Counted from the stretch's first letter, positions 38,301-52,794 are shown. The stretch: 64,000 nt of DNA from Atrichornis clamosus (GCA_013400975.1 WBMZ01009031.1:1-64000); one strand, 5' to 3'. Program-made: numbers and translations. Notes: generated by a model not told the origin, from the sequence alone.

Positions 38301-40599
38301 CCAGTTAAATCTGGAAGCCTTTTTAAAATGCGAAGGAGAATAAGGACCTTAGTATGTCCTGCAGCTCTTGTTCTTTGTTCTGCTAATATCTGGATTTTTC
38401 TCGATCCTCATTTGAAAAACTGGAAGACACTCATTTGTATAATTTCTTAAAGAAGCAGTCCTTCCCTCACAGACAGCTGGTAGTAGACAGGGGCTAGTCT
38501 TTCCCTTGTCCCTTTTTGGTTTATTCCCTGCACAGATATTGGAAACCCTAGTGGAAGAAGAGCTGTTTGAACACCCAGATTCCCATAATACACAACTAAG
38601 TGTGTACTACTCTACTGAAGAAAGGGTTTTTGGTTTTTTTGTTTAAAAGAAACTATTCATTTTCAGAACCTTCTGAACCAGTCCATAATAAATTTCTCCT
38701 GTCACCGAGATAAAGCAAAATATGACCAGGTCTTTAGGAAACTGAAAAATAGAGAAAACTAAATCCCACTTTAATTTTGCCTTAGATGCCATATCTTTTT
38801 GTAGACATTGCCCAACTATTTTTAGATAAAATTTTCATCAAAATTTGTCTTGCATTTCCTCACTAATCAGCTGGAATTCTGCACAGAATCATGCTATAAG
38901 CAGTAGTTTGGAGTTAAAGTGAATGTGTTAGTCATCAGTTGTGATCTCCAGGCAGTAGTCTATTATTGGGCCAAAGAACATAATCCTTTTGCACTTAGAA
39001 TTTTGTGATATGGTCATACTGGAACTTATTTCCACCATTCATTCTGCTATAGATTGTTTTGGAACTCCAGGCTCATTGGCAAAACACATCTAATTTCCAG
39101 ATGACATTTCTTCTCTGAAAATCTGTAGCCATTTGCTAATGAGTTGATACTGTTCTCTGGACTGCAGTGTTCAATCTTCTCTATTGCCTTTATTCACCTG
39201 CTATAATTAAGAGAGAAGAAAATAAGGCTTATTCGGTAAGACTTGTCTTGATATTTGGTCATTATAACCTCTCTTCATTCCAAGGTGTATTTGCTTTGTT
39301 TTTCTTTAATTGAATAGTCATAACTGCACACAAAAGCATATTTGAAGTATCACCTTAGGACGTTTCATCCCTCCAATATTGGATATCCTTCCTTCATGTG
39401 TCCCAATATTGTCACACATCTTTTATGGTCACATATAATATGTTTCTATTTGCTAGCCTATTCCATTGAAAAAACTGCCAAGCAACATTATTTGATCAAT
39501 GTGCTATAAGGATTTTAAATAGTTTGAGAGTAGTACACTTACTTGCAGACTCTATTTAAATTTTAATTTACTTAACTGTATCAGAGGTTTTCCCATTCAA
39601 AAGTTAAGATGGAATTCGCTAACTTGCAATGCACTTTTTAGGCTTTCATATTCTATTCAGTACTTACATCTTTTCCTTTTATGCTTTTTCAGTGTTATAT
39701 TGACATGAAACCTAAATCACGATTATGCTTTGTGCTACATTAGTAGCAGAGGACTTCAGATGTTTCTATGTAGGCGAGTAGTGCTGTCTGAATGCCATGG
39801 CATATCTGAAAGATGCAGTCTATGTAAGAACCTTTCTGGCCTGGCAGCTGCAGGTCAGTTGGCTTCCTTTAACATGTGCACAGCAGAAACAATGTTGTTA
39901 TTTAGGAAATGGCATCTCACTTCAAATTTTCTTTGTCAGTGATCAGAATGTTTCAATGATCTAGTGCTGTTTTGGTATCTGCACAGCATTCTTCCTGGGC
40001 TTCAGCTGTTATTGCACAAAAATGCATGTTTCCAATAAGATCTTTGCTTTACATACCCCTCTGGTGTGTAAATAACTTAGCAGGTTGCAAAGACCATTAG
40101 TTTTCCATGTTTAAGTAACTAATACTACTGAGATCATTTTAGGTTTTCAGCTTTGCAATGTAGATTCAGGAGTCTTCATGTAAACCAGTTGTTTTATGTT
40201 CTCAAAATATATATAAATCAGAGAGTCAGTAGGTCAAATAAGACCTATATGTAGCCAATCTTGAGATCTGTTCAAATCAATAAAAGTAGTCTTAGCTACC
40301 TGCATGATTCTCTAAACTCTATTCACTTTTTGGTTGGGATATTAAAGCATTTGCCTAGAATTTGGTGTGCAGCATTACTTTAAATGTTGCTAGACTCAGA
40401 CATCCACATAGATCTAGAATATATGACACAAAGCAGATAGGAGACGCTTGCTCACCTGCTGCACCTGAAAGCCATGTGGGATAACCTAGGACACCCCATA
40501 TGTAATGAATGAAATCATTCCATAGGTCTTTTTTATTTTGATGCTTAAATTTAACCGTCAGTAGTCCAGGGCTAAAGTCCTTTAAAATTAAGAATTACT

Positions 40600-40641
40600 T
40601 ATTTATAGAAGTAATTATTTTATTTACAGAAGTAATTATTG
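40600..40641 (+). repeat. 21-bp direct tandem duplication
   Basis: 'TATTTATAGAAGTAATTATT' at 40600 is followed directly by 'TATTTACAGAAGTAATTATT' at 40621. The period is 21, with a T/C change inside these words and one further difference at the last base of the unit. Confidence 0.85.
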
Positions 40642-43600
40642 CTTCTTTTTTTTTCTTTTAACTATCTCTTTAGTTCTAAGAATAACCTAAAGGCAAGCAT
40701 TCTAACCTTAAAGGTGTCACCTTAATCTTAACTTGTCCAGGTTGGGTTTGGATCCCCAAAAGCAATATATTTTCTGGAAAAGACTTTAGCAGCTCTACTT
40801 CTTGTGCCTCAAGACTGGAAAAAAAAATGTTCCTACAAAATTGCACAAAAAGACCATGTAATTCATTGTCTTGGCTCTGACAGTGAGTGACAGCGGATGA
40901 CTAGTAAAGATAAGAAAGAAAGAGCATCAGTTTCTTTCTCAGTCTGCCCTCAGTACACTTCAGCAGTTTGCAAACCATGGACTTTCTGTGCAAAAAGTGA
41001 GGGTTTTTTATTCCATAGACAATGCTACATTTTTTCTTCTGGAGATATGATTTTTTAACTTGGAAACAATTGTCACCCACAGAACAAGTCTATTTACAAC
41101 TCTTAGCAGTGACTGCTGCAATGCTCTTGTGTAGCAGACACAAGTTCCACAGGGAGATGGTATCTAGGTATGACTGAAATAGGGCAAGTGGGTAAAGCGG
41201 CAGTTTGCAGTCCTTTTCTAAGAAATGTTTAGCAAGAGGGCCAGGTGGTGGTACCGTATTGGACAGCCTCAGAGAAAGAGCTGTACTGCTGGCATTTAGA
41301 AAGGTAGATTCTGGCTTGTAAGACAGGTAGTCCCAGCCATATGACAGATACTAGTTGCTGTTTCTGCAGCTCTTATGGATTACAGAGCCCTGTAGCACAT
41401 TAGAAATCCTGGGGTGTAATGCACCTGTTTCTAGTAGCGAATTGATGGGATCAGGTACCTGTCACTGATCCAGACAATATTGTCTGTTTCAGGCCTCAAA
41501 CAAGCATCTCTGTTCTGCTGAAGAAGAGAAGAAACTCTTCCATGCTGAAACACATGTCAAGCATTTTTTTCTGGCGGGGTTTGCTTTGCCTCGTTTTTTC
41601 TTGCTTAAAAAAAATGCAGACATTTAGAATCTTTACAGTGGTTTCACGGAGGAAGGATTAATGTAGGTTGGAGGGGAGGTGCTGAAATACAGTCATTTTC
41701 CTATTTTCTCATTATTTTATTTTATAGATATTACCACCACACAGAAATAAGCACCACCAGTAAATAACATAACCTTTTATTTTAAACTTTCTCATTAATT
41801 TTACAAAGTGGATAAAACAACCAAAGATAACCCCAACACCCAAGCACCCACTCAAATAAACAAAGAACTCCCCTGCACCCTAATGCAGAAATGGAGATCC
41901 AAGAAAGTATTTTCATTTAATTTTTGTCAACGATGTGTTTTTAACATCAAGTCCATATTTTCCTAGCTGAGTTTCAAAAATATGTCTAATTTCATCATTT
42001 TTCAATGTAAAAGATATATCTATTGTCTCGACACTTCAGGGAGAATGACGACTTTTAGAAGTCTTTGTGTCAGTAAAATTCAGGATAAAAATCTAATTCT
42101 GAGATTAGAGGATTAATCTGGTGCAGTAATAACTCTTTGCTAAGTATCTATCAGCTGTTGAAGTTACTGGCTAAATGTATGAGTAACTGGCTCATAGGCT
42201 AAAATACTAATTCCTCTAAAATTCCTGATGGCAGCCACATTAACTAGGAAGTTACTTGGCTACAGTGGCTTTCTGGTAAATATAAAGGAAGGACAATATC
42301 TGCTGTGATAAGAAGAATATATAGTAGCAGATTGAACTAGCTTTGAATTTAATTACAAGGTAATATAAACTATTTATTTCTGACATTTTAGAAATAGAAA
42401 AGCTAGTAAATTTTCAAATAAATTATCAACTTTTTCTTTTTTGTCTCTCAGTAAAATCACACTAGCTACTGACTAGGCTTCTGTGTGCATTAGAAAATTA
42501 CTAATTTTAAATATTGCCTATTAGAAGTCACTTTTCAACTTCCAGGACACTAATATCTTGGGAAAATTAGAAAATTCAGATAGGATATCAGGTTCAAATA
42601 AAGTTTCAGCTTCGATTTATATAGAATCCATAAACTTATACCCAAATAAAAATGCAAATGTATAAATATGCATATACACCTACATGTATGTGAAATATGG
42701 CTCTGGAATATATGTCTTCCAGTTCCTCAGCATCCTGTAAGCTGTTTTCACTGTGTATAACCTATCAAGTGTCATGCATAGGAGTGCCAGCTTACAGGAC
42801 CATGTCAGATATTTGGATCATTTTTATTAAAGGGTGGTTGATAGAATAAGCCACCAGGTACAAAAAATGCATTAAAACTAAAGAATCAGTGGCACAGGGG
42901 GTTTTTGCAGTCTTGTATTCTTTAGTAAGTTTCAAAATTAGTTTCACAAAGACTCATATTTAAATTATAATTTTAAAATGCAATTACATAAGAACTTGAA
43001 ATATATTAATGTTAGTTAAATTTACTTTTTTGTTGATTTAGATTTTTAATTTCTTGCTAGTATTAGAATAGAGTGTTGGCAATACATAATGTATTGGTAA
43101 TAAAGTCTAGTACAGGCAGTAAAGCCCTTTGTTTGAATATACTAATTGGACAAAATACCAGTATTGTAAGGTAAATGGGCAATAAAGTAGCTGAAAATGG
43201 CAAAAGTATTTTAAAATAAAATAGGCTTTATTGACATACATTAGAAACACAAGGACAGAATCATCTAGGGTATATTAAGAGATGGTCAATAAATTACAAT
43301 ATTTTTTCTCATGTCTAGCTCTTGATGTTTTCAGAGTAAGGTCTGTATTATAATTGTCCTTGATTCATATATTATTTAATTAAGTAATGAGTTTCAAGTG
43401 ACTAGGTGTATTGCATGTGCATTTGGGTACTGTAAATCGCTGTAGGCAATTGTCTCTTATGTGCCTCTAATATATGCGTCATATCAAGTTTTGTGACAGA
43501 GTAACAAGCATTTCACACAATGAAGAAAAATGGTTACCTCTTCATGGACCACTGGGTAAATGGATAATTTCTGTTTCTTGAAAGATTTCTACTCTGCAAT

Positions 43601-46517
43601 AATCATAATATAATAGCATTATGAGCTAAACTGCCCTTCCTTGATTAGTCTGTCCTAAACACCTTAAATCATTAGGAAAAACACAATATGAGATGTCTAG
43701 AAAATGTTGCCCTCACGGGGATGCTCTTATCAAACTCCTATGTCTACTCTAATTGCTTATTTTTAACTATTTAACTTTCCTTTGACAGGTTGAAGCACTA
43801 TGTAGACAACTGTTTGAACTGACTGAAAATTGTCTCTCTCTCTCTTTCAAGTGTGTGCCAGGATGTTTTTATGCTGCTGATATTTGGCTGTCCTGTTTAC
43901 TTTTCAAACAGTACCCACTGATTTGAAATCAAAAGGCTATATAAAAGCATTTTGCTTTCCAAAAAAAACATATCGTAGTATATCTTACTAACTACAATAA
44001 AATCTAAAATCTGTAGATTATTAAGGAACTGTTCCAAGTCAGGTGCAGTAAGCATGCAAGACATCTTAAGAAATAGCTTTTCTAAAGTATGAGAATGACA
44101 GGTTGAAGACTGGTTTCTTAGGCTCAAAAGAGGTCTATTAATGTGCAAATACACTCCCTCTGAATCCAACAAGCAATGTCTCTGCAAGAAGACATGTTTC
44201 TGTGCAGTGGCTCAAGTCTTTTAATTCTGTAATATCAAACATATCTTCAGCCGACATGTTAATTAACACCTTTCCTGCTAGAATTTGAAATATTACCCTT
44301 AGGATAAGGCAACAAATCTTAAAAAATGTTGATTATTTTCAATAAATATTTTTTTAAAAATAAAATGTAGATAAGTCATATTAAAAAGAACCATGCCTGG
44401 AAAATACATAGGCTTTGAAATGTTAATTCTTTCCTAATAACCATTAGCAACTAAATATAAAAGTAGACAACATTATCATGGGTCCTGTTTCCCAAAATAA
44501 TGTAGATATCTAGAATTAAATAGCAGTAACTGAGATATGCGTTAAGTGCACAGTGTATAAAGCTTCACACATCAACAGGTGAAATTACTTAGATGTGTTA
44601 AACCAGCACGATAAATCTGTTGAAACGAAATGGGAGTAATGAAAAATAAACTTTTCTGTACAGTTGTTTTTGTCAGGTGAAGAGGGAGTTTGGTTCACTC
44701 TCACTGCAATTTACAACACAGGCATGCCGTAAGATGGTCATCTAGAACAGGTTTATAACAAAAGAAAAGAAATAACCACTTTCAGGCTTTGATTTATCTT
44801 ACCATCATATTCAGGCCTAAAATGGGTCATATAAATTGAACACTAGATACTCTTTTTTCCTTCTATTGACTGCTCTCTGAGTTAGATAGCATTCTCAGGT
44901 ATATATTTATTTTATACATCTGAAGTCATCTTTAATGCAGATAATTTGTCTCACATGTACCTCTGCTAATTCTCACTCTCCCTGCCCCCCCCAAATAAAG
45001 AATTGGTGAAAAAAGCCCTGCCTCTTTTGTGCCTCTTTTTATAGTAATGCTAGACAATTTTCTTGACAGGTTATGGGTAGAGAATTTTTGTAACAAGCTT
45101 ACATCCACTTTGCATATATTGACACAATAATGAATAAGGCACTCAAAGTACATTCTAGTAATTACAAAATATTTCTCAAATATAATATTAACTACAACTT
45201 TTAAAATAAATATATAGTTTATCTGAATTGAGGTCAAATGCAGTTCAATGGAAGATTTAATTACATTATGCTTCTTTATATTTTGAAAATTGCTGGACCA
45301 CAGATTGCTTTGGTTAATGTAGTAAAAGTACTGACTCCTCCTTTTCTCTCAATATATCCAAATACCCCAATTGTAAAAGCCACATAGTGTCGAGTTATTT
45401 CTTATTAGGCTGATTTAGAACTGGGATTCAAGTACCTGCATGTGACATGCAATCTGTGTAAGTTGCTCAAAATTAAAGGACAAGTCGGAGCTGTTCTACT
45501 TTGTGTAATTAACAATTGGAGACACAGCTTCAATCTGACTCATATTTCCCAAGCAAGTGTCTTAATCACTGGTGTATAGAGGCAATCACTCATTTGTTCT
45601 GGCCCAGTGAATATTTATTTATTTAAAATGAAACAGCTCCAACAAGAAAGGCAGAGACTGATGTAGTGTGTTTTAGCAGCAGGGCAATTACATAACAGAA
45701 TTTATGTTAGTCAATAAATCCCTGCAACAGGGAATCACAAGATAAAACTATTATAAAAAGTCTCAGTCATACATTTAGACAGCTGGCAGTTCTGAGAAAT
45801 GGCACTGTAGCTGAAACATAATTCTCTTTAAAAACATACTCCACCAGAAATGAAAGAATAGCTCTGTTCATACTGATATTTTAGACACAGTGCTACTGTA
45901 CTGCCTCTTTCCATGATCCCTAACCCACCAAGTGAAGATGTAGGATGGGACTTGGACAGTAGTCTTGATTCTAGTAACATTGTAGATGCCTAATCCTGAA
46001 GGCAAAAAGAAAAAAAATCAATCTTTACGTATTCAATTTTTTTTGATATTACATCATCATTATCTCTTGAGGATATAAGACTATCTTTTTCTGTTGTAAT
46101 AAACGTGTAACAGATCAATGGATGTTTGTTGATGCTTTAAATACTGTTATCATAAATAAAGTTTTTCGCCAATCCATATTAATAAAAATAATGCACTGTC
46201 ATGAAACTTTATAATATTTGTAAGAATCACAGTCCTGTCCATTTAAGTTGTTGACATTTATTTTAATCTAAGAACTAAAAATTGTTTATAATAGAAAAAC
46301 TATAGTGCAAAACCAAATTTTGATTTATAAACAGGAGTACATGACCTATAGTTTTTTTTATTATTGCTTATTCAAGTTGCCTCTTCTGCAAGCAAAATAT
46401 TTTTTGTATAAGAGGAAGAAAATAGAGTAATCCACTCTATATGCTTTGTTTAATATGCAAGTTCAATATTTTTGAAAAGCAACGTATCATTTTTACAGCA
46501 AGAGCAGAGTTTTGTGA

Positions 46518-46590
46518 TAAAAACCCCAAAAAACAAAAAAAAACCAAAAAACAAACAAGCAAACAAACAAAAAAAGTAAAACAAAAAAAA
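46518..46590 (+). repeat. A-rich tract with C (AAAAC/AAAC units)
   Basis: Runs of A broken by C, with CAAACAAACAA-type units near 46551-46570. The composition resembles the other A/C tracts of the window. Confidence 0.7.
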
Positions 46591-48385
46591 TACCATAGGA
46601 GAATTTTCCAGAGTTTAGTATTTTATAGTAATATAAAAATATAAAGAAAAAATGGGAAAAACACATAATAATTTCAGAAAAATCCATGGAAACATTAATT
46701 TTCATGGATTTTTTAAACAATTAATATTTTTATTCCCTATGTCTACTCTTGTTGCTTATTTCACATTACTTACAAAACCTTCAACTTTCCTTTTTTTGTT
46801 GTTTTTTTTTGTACAAATTTAACATTAAATGCATCCATTTATGACAAATATTTCCTTCTACCATGCAAAATGCCCAATATATTTTGAGATAGGTGTTAGA
46901 AATAAAAAGTACTAAGGCTCTGGAAATCAATCCACATTTTATGATTTTTATAAATGTCTCAGTTAAACATAAAAAAATATTATACAAAGGAACTTAAGCT
47001 ATTGTGTAGAGAGCTATACAAAAAAATGAGAGAAAAATGCATTACTTTCAGTGTAGACATGTTGGTTCTTGTAAATTACTGCAACATCTTATGGTGTCAG
47101 AATGTGAGAATTATTTAGGATGAATCAAGACTGCATTGTGTTTTGGAGAGTAAATGAAATTGCATTCATTATCCATGTTTCACTGAAGCTTATGTGTATT
47201 ACTGAGGTACTAAAAAAAGGTACTTGTTATATGAAGGTTTATTTTCTGGTTTTTCCTATTAGCAAGGTTTTCAGGTGACATAGAAGACCATGGTTAATGT
47301 GGGGGCTTCAAGACCACAAGATGATCCAGCAATTTATTGCATAAGAGTGTAAGTTGATGGTTATGAAGAAAGCATTTGGAGTTGGAGTCTCGGTAACTGA
47401 AAAATAATATAACATCAAAAGAGAGATAATATGGGCAGTGCAAAGCAATATTAATGCTAGAATTGCTCTACTGGTTTGTCTTCTAATTCCTCACTTATAA
47501 TTAAATAGAATGTGTATTTATGGCTGTATTAGTAGGTTTAATGACATCACCAAGGGTTTGTTTCTCCTTCTCAATGTCAAAGATCCAATTTTCTTGCTAC
47601 ATATGCTGACAGTGGCCCAAGATCTGCTCTTAACTTTCCATTGAACTTTGGCAATTGAGGGCACTGACCTAGTCTGAGCGCTCAGATGCACTTTACATTC
47701 CTATAAGGAAGCTTTGAAGGAGCTTGATCATTTCAGACTGTAAATCAATCCAAAAGGAGGATGGAAGCTGCTGAAGATTGGAGTACTGGAGATATGAATC
47801 ACTTAGGTGTGGTGATTTTTAGAAAAGTTGTTGTCATTCAGGCAACAGTGTTTGAAGAGCTACTAATGCTCACACATCATTAATCCAGCACACAGGTTCA
47901 TCTACTAGAGCCTCTCTACGTTGCTCCAGACAATATTATGGCAGCCAGCAGTATGCCAACATTGCTCTGAAAGATTTGCATTTTCCTAACAAATTAATTT
48001 CTCAGACAGGGAACTTTTCTTTTGGTCAGCTGTCTAAAGTGAATCTTGCAAGTAGGGGCAGTTGAGATATTCATGTGCTTGTGATGAGGGTAAGAATATC
48101 ACCAAAATAAATACAAATTTAAAGCATTAAACTGTCAAATTTTAGGACTGCTTTTAATCAAGTTATGGGCAGCTAGGCATGGTTATAGACTTTGTAACTT
48201 CAGGCCATTTTATGAGGGTCATAATTTAAAAGCATCTTATGGAGACAAAGGAGATAAATAGGCAGTATCAGCGGGTGAATCAGACCTCTAGAGATCACTA
48301 TACTCTGCTTCATGTTGAAGGAAGATGGGCAATGACAGTCCTAATCGAAACACATTAGGTGATGCCTAGACATGTGATGAATGCC

Positions 48386-48421
48386 TGGTGCTTCGTTGCC
48401 AGCTTGGGTTAAGCCACAACA
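48386..48421 (+). mobile_element. Possible 3' end of an ERV LTR (short remnant)
   Basis: The 36 bases 'TGGTGCTTCGTTGCCAGC' then 'TTGGGTTAAGCCACAACA' resemble the 3' terminus of a common avian LTR, which as I recall ends in 'GGCTGGGGTTAAACCACGACA'. The terminal CA is typical of LTRs. The rest of the LTR is not seen upstream. The LTR fragment at 57.9-58.4 kb probably belongs to the same family, but it carries the other end, so the two pieces do not overlap. Confidence 0.35.
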
Positions 48422-48884
48422 TTGTGCCACACTGTATTTGTGTGGGGAAAAAAGTAGCCCTATCTTTCTCCATCTTTCTCTGCTTCTACGAAAATTTGAA
48501 AGATGGAATGGAAAGAAAAGACATATTAGTAACATACTTCCAGATTTGAGTATTCAGTATTCCTCCAGTCTGCTTCACATCATCTGACTTTTCATTAATT
48601 TCCTCTGCCTGGTCCTGGAGCATTTATTTGTGAATTAAAGAGTGCCTTTAGAAAAAAAAAGAATGAGCTCAGAGACAGGCAGACACAGAAGCTTACATAA
48701 AGATTGTATTAAATATCCCAATGAATTTGACATTTGAGAAGTACAAGTTACCTTTACACGCAACTTCCTCCTGACATCGTATATGACTGTATATGGCAAA
48801 CACCACATCTTAAATATACTTAATTCCTGAAGGCCTTTCTTACCAATGAAAGATCAAAATAAAGAAGAGATTGATTGTTTCAGG

Positions 48885-49290
48885 CTTCTCCATGTCATGC
48901 TCCAGCTGGTCCCCTTTCCCTTTCAGTACCTTACTCTCATTTTCCTGTCTTCCTTTTCTGCTGCTGTAGCTGTTGAAGCCCATCTTGTTGACCTTTACAC
49001 CCCTCAGCAGATTCAAGTTGAGATGGACTTTGTCTTTCCTAACTCCATCCCTCCATCTTCAGACAATGTCTTTATACTCCTTTAGGGTCGCATGTCCCTG
49101 CTTGCGTATTCTGTATGCTTCCTTTTTGTGTTTCAGTCTAATCAGGAGCCCCTTGCTCACCCACGCAGTCCTTCTGCCACTTTTCTTTGACTTCCTACTC
49201 CTTGGGTTGGACCATTCTTGAGCTTGAAATAAGTGATCCTTGAAAATCAGCCATCTCTCCAGGGTACCTCTTGTCCCTCAGCTTATTGAA
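48885..49290 (-). mobile_element. CR1 LINE internal fragment (between endonuclease and RT)
   Basis: Read on the minus strand, this matches the CR1 ORF2 stretch upstream of the reverse transcriptase. On the plus strand the blocks are 'GTTGAAGCCCATCTTGTTGA', 'CTTTGTCTTTCCTAACTCCA', 'TGTCCCTGCTTGCGTATTCT', 'CTTCCTTTTTGTGTTTCAGT', 'AGGAGCCCCTTGCTCACCCA' and 'TGAGCTTGAAATAAGTGATC'. Neither the CR1 3' end nor the 5' end is present, so it is an isolated internal piece. The plus-strand frames at 48846-49085 and 48973-49221 run antisense to the element and are not genes. Confidence 0.7.
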
Positions 49291-49294
49291 TATT

Positions 49295-52200
49295 GTGGCT
49301 AGCATCTGCCAGAGACTTAGGCAGACTATCTGAGCACAACTGTCACCTGTATTAGCTATTTTGGGTTACAAGTCTAAAAAAATACAAGCGATCATCAAGG
49401 CTTGCTCTGATAAGTCCATCATCAATCATATTCCACCATTATAAATTACACATATCTTTTTCTAGGAGAAATGATTATGAAGTTGCTTTTATTTTTTTCC
49501 TTGTGGATTCTTTTGTTCCTTAGTTCCTATTAATAATTGCATTGCTTCTCAAAGTGTGTTCTGTCTTCCAGCTTCCAGAAGTACTATAATGAAAAATACT
49601 TCCTTTTTGGACTTCCATGTCCCAAAGTGAGAGAATAGACCATCCTCCACCAAGAAAGAACGGAAGGAAACCTTCAAATTATGTTTTGTGCTTCTTGATG
49701 TGAACTTGAGATCATGTTATTTATGAGCAGCTACCACTATATTAATACTCTGGAACATATATTCTTGACAAGGTGACCTGGAAAAATGTACTTACTATAT
49801 GTTGTATCCATCCCTGCACTGTACAAGGTCAAAGATTTAACCCATTTCTTCAGTAGTGCACATAGTTTTATCTAACAATGTTTATACTTTAGCCTCAAAA
49901 CAGTGTATTTAAAGCACACTTGTTCTTTATTTTGTCCCTTTTAAGATTTTTTTCCCCTTTTATCAAGGCAAAGCAAAAGCTGGAAAATGAATGTGAGTAA
50001 TATCTCATCTCAATTTACTTTCATTTACATTAATACATGTACCAGTTTGGAAAGCATTTAAAATCAAGAAATTATTGACTAACTGGTAAGTCAAGGGAAG
50101 GACATTAGCTCAGAACATGTAGACTACTCATTGCTAAAAATCAGAAGGAAATTTCTAGGGAGTCAGTGAAAGCTGTCTGAAAAAAGTCTCTGGTGATCTA
50201 CTACCTCCCATTTTACTGCCCCTTGCTTTTTTTCTCCCCCAAACAGTATGTTTCCAGTACCTTTTTCATTTTCATTCCTGGTTTCAACTCTTTCTCCTTT
50301 TTATAAAATAATCTATTCCTTTCCTATTTCATCTCTCTCACTCTTTTTTAATAATGTGTTGCCATATGTGTAAGGCAAAAAAAATTATTCTCCCAGCACT
50401 CAAAATGTACTTTCCAATTAGTTTGCTTACTACCAGGCCTCTAATATTAGATAAATTAGTTAAGTATGCTGAAATACAGAAATAGAATAATACCAAAATA
50501 TATTTAATATGAATGTTCAAGAAAACCCCAAAGAAACATTTTAATCAGCTAGCTTTGGTCATGCATGGCCAATTAAAATATTTCAAATTAACCATCTTCA
50601 GTCCTTTAAAGTGAGATGAAAACTTGGTCTTCTGAATTTTCACACATGGAATAATAAGCTCAGGATCAGTGGCGTGTAGAAAGAGACAGGAACCTGAGGA
50701 CATCTACCACTGATTTTGGATAATGAATCTACTGTCACTAGAAGTGAGATTTAAATGATTTGATGCTAGGAAGTTGAATCAATAAGAACAAAAAAAAACC
50801 CCTTTTATTTTTCTGTCTTGGGGAAAAAACAGTAGTTCAAATCATTTTTTGTGGCTAAGCTTAAGCTTAATCTGATTTTTTTTTTAAAGAGAGTTTATTC
50901 ATTTACAAAAAGAATGAGAGGAAAGAGAGACCTAATGTAGATTTAGATTTATCCTGGGTTGTCTCTACCTGGTTGGATTTAGCCTTTACAGTTCACAGTG
51001 TTTAATATCAAAGTTCAGACTATCTCTTTTTTTTTTTTTTTTCTATTTCTTTCCATGCAATTTAGGGGAAAAGGAACAAAATAAAAAGCCTTTTAATATT
51101 TTACAGTGACTCCAGGCAGACAGTCATTGATGAGACACAGGCATTTCTAAAGAGCTATTCAGCCCACCAGGATCTGAGTTGTTCCCTTAAGCCATTTATC
51201 TCTTGTCAATGCTACAAACTGAACTTTGGCAAACAGATTTCTGATTTAGTCTTGTGCCTAATCCAAGTGGGATGAAGCAAGGCCATTATGTTTCTTTTAA
51301 TGTTCTTTGTTTTGTTCTTAGTTTGTAAGGTCTTTCATTCTACAGACGTAAGCAGTGAACTACAATGTTAGCTGCATATATGCAAAGGAAAAAGAAGGTG
51401 GCATTCCTGAGCATCCGCCTCACATGCACCCCCCACACATCAAAAAAAAAAAAAAAAACCAAAAAAAAACGAAAGAGAAGGAAAAAAGGAAGAAAAGAAG
51501 ACCTTCTTTTAACCCAACTCATGTCATTGATCCGGCTGAGAGTGTGACTGTCAAATCAGCAGAGCTGGGAGTGCCTGCTTAGGCACATCTGAGTGCTCTA
51601 GATTCTCCATCCCATTTACTGCTGCTGATGTTGCACTAAACACTGAATTTCATATTAGCATAGTTTGGTATTTCACCTTCAGTCTTTGTTGCTAATATTC
51701 ATAAAAATTCACAGAGCTCTGTCTGAAGGTATACCTAGTATTGATGACATTTCTTTGTATTGGACCACTCCATTAAGATAATCTTCTGCTTTTTTTTTCT
51801 CTTTTTCATCACCTTATTACTTGAATAGAGAAACTGTTCAGTATTAAGATGAAAGAGTTAAATGATTAAGTATGTTCCATAAAATAAGTAACTTTGGAAA
51901 GAGATTGCCCCAAATGCATGCAGAAATAAATTAAATGATATATAAAATTGTTTTCATGCAAATTACATTATAGTTTAAAAAAAGTTTTCTATCTGAAAGT
52001 CTTCTGATTGATTTACACTGCATGTTTAGGACAAGGTTGAGCAGGGGTACAATGAAAATTATTTAATCTAATCTCTTTTGTAGATAGGATAAGACACCTA
52101 CTTTCGCTTGGACAATGTGTTAAGTGTAAAAACCTGAAAATTTTTAATTATACCCTCCTATTAAAAAAAAGAAAATCACTTTTTGTATAAAACTTACTTC

Positions 52201-52790
52201 ACTACAGGTTTCTTCTGCAGCCTTCTGAACATTATCTCAAATGAATGTCAATGATTAATTGCATGAGTGTTTGGCAAAATCATTAAAAGCAGAGCTTGTA
52301 GCAAAAGCTGATGGAAGGCTTATGCCCGGTATAATTACCATATTGTCAATCAGGTCTGTGTAACTACAGAAACTTCATTATCTATCAGAAAAGTTTCTCT
52401 CTGAAACTATAATATTTTGGGAGAGACATACATGTACAGTGAATAAATCTTCAACCAGAAAAAATTTAGTGGTTTTAAGCAATATTCTTAACTCATAGAA
52501 AATTGAACAAAGAAAATGTGATACCCCTTCGATAACTCTACAAAATTATAGAAGAGTCAACTTTATTGAAAATTCATAGGTAAATTAGAGGACATATGTC
52601 AAGTCTTCAATATATTGAATGAGAGTGTAGCACATTTATGATTATAATACACAATAATTGGGTTTTTTTCTGTAAAGTTATTGAAAATATTCAGGGATAA
52701 GTTTGTAAAAATAAATAAATAAACATTTAAAGTCAGAGGACTGATTCTGGAATGGTAGTACTGTTGAAGTTATCTCTGAAATACACTAGA
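49295..52790. other. AT-rich unique sequence, nothing recognised
   Basis: No gene or repeat family is recognised. Poly(T) near 51027-51043 and an A-rich tract near 51440-51500 are the only low-complexity parts. The K-rich frames near 51355-51582 come from the latter. Confidence 0.5.
51440..51500 (+). repeat. A-rich / GAAA low-complexity tract
   Basis: An A run with two CC interruptions passes into GAAAAAGG-type purine repeats. It is a purine-rich simple sequence. Confidence 0.7.
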
Positions 52791-52794
52791 GAGA

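Larger units (their letters stand above)
28125..48380. other. 20 kb repeat-poor AT-rich sequence, no gene recognised
   Basis: In this whole stretch I find no CR1 tail, LTR end or other family I can name. It has only scattered A/T homopolymers, an A/C-rich tract near 33421-33550, a pyrimidine tract at 35274-35330, an A/C-richer patch near 41812-41880 and an A-rich tract at 46518-46590. Open frames are at most about 106 codons and look random. Compared with the repeat-dense flanks the scarcity is notable. It could mean selective constraint or simply repeats too old to recognise by eye. Confidence 0.5.

Noticed and set aside
38886..38905. CACAGAATCATGCTATAA resembling the complement of a CR1 3' end
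   Set aside because: Similarity stops after about 15 bases and no further CR1 sequence follows.
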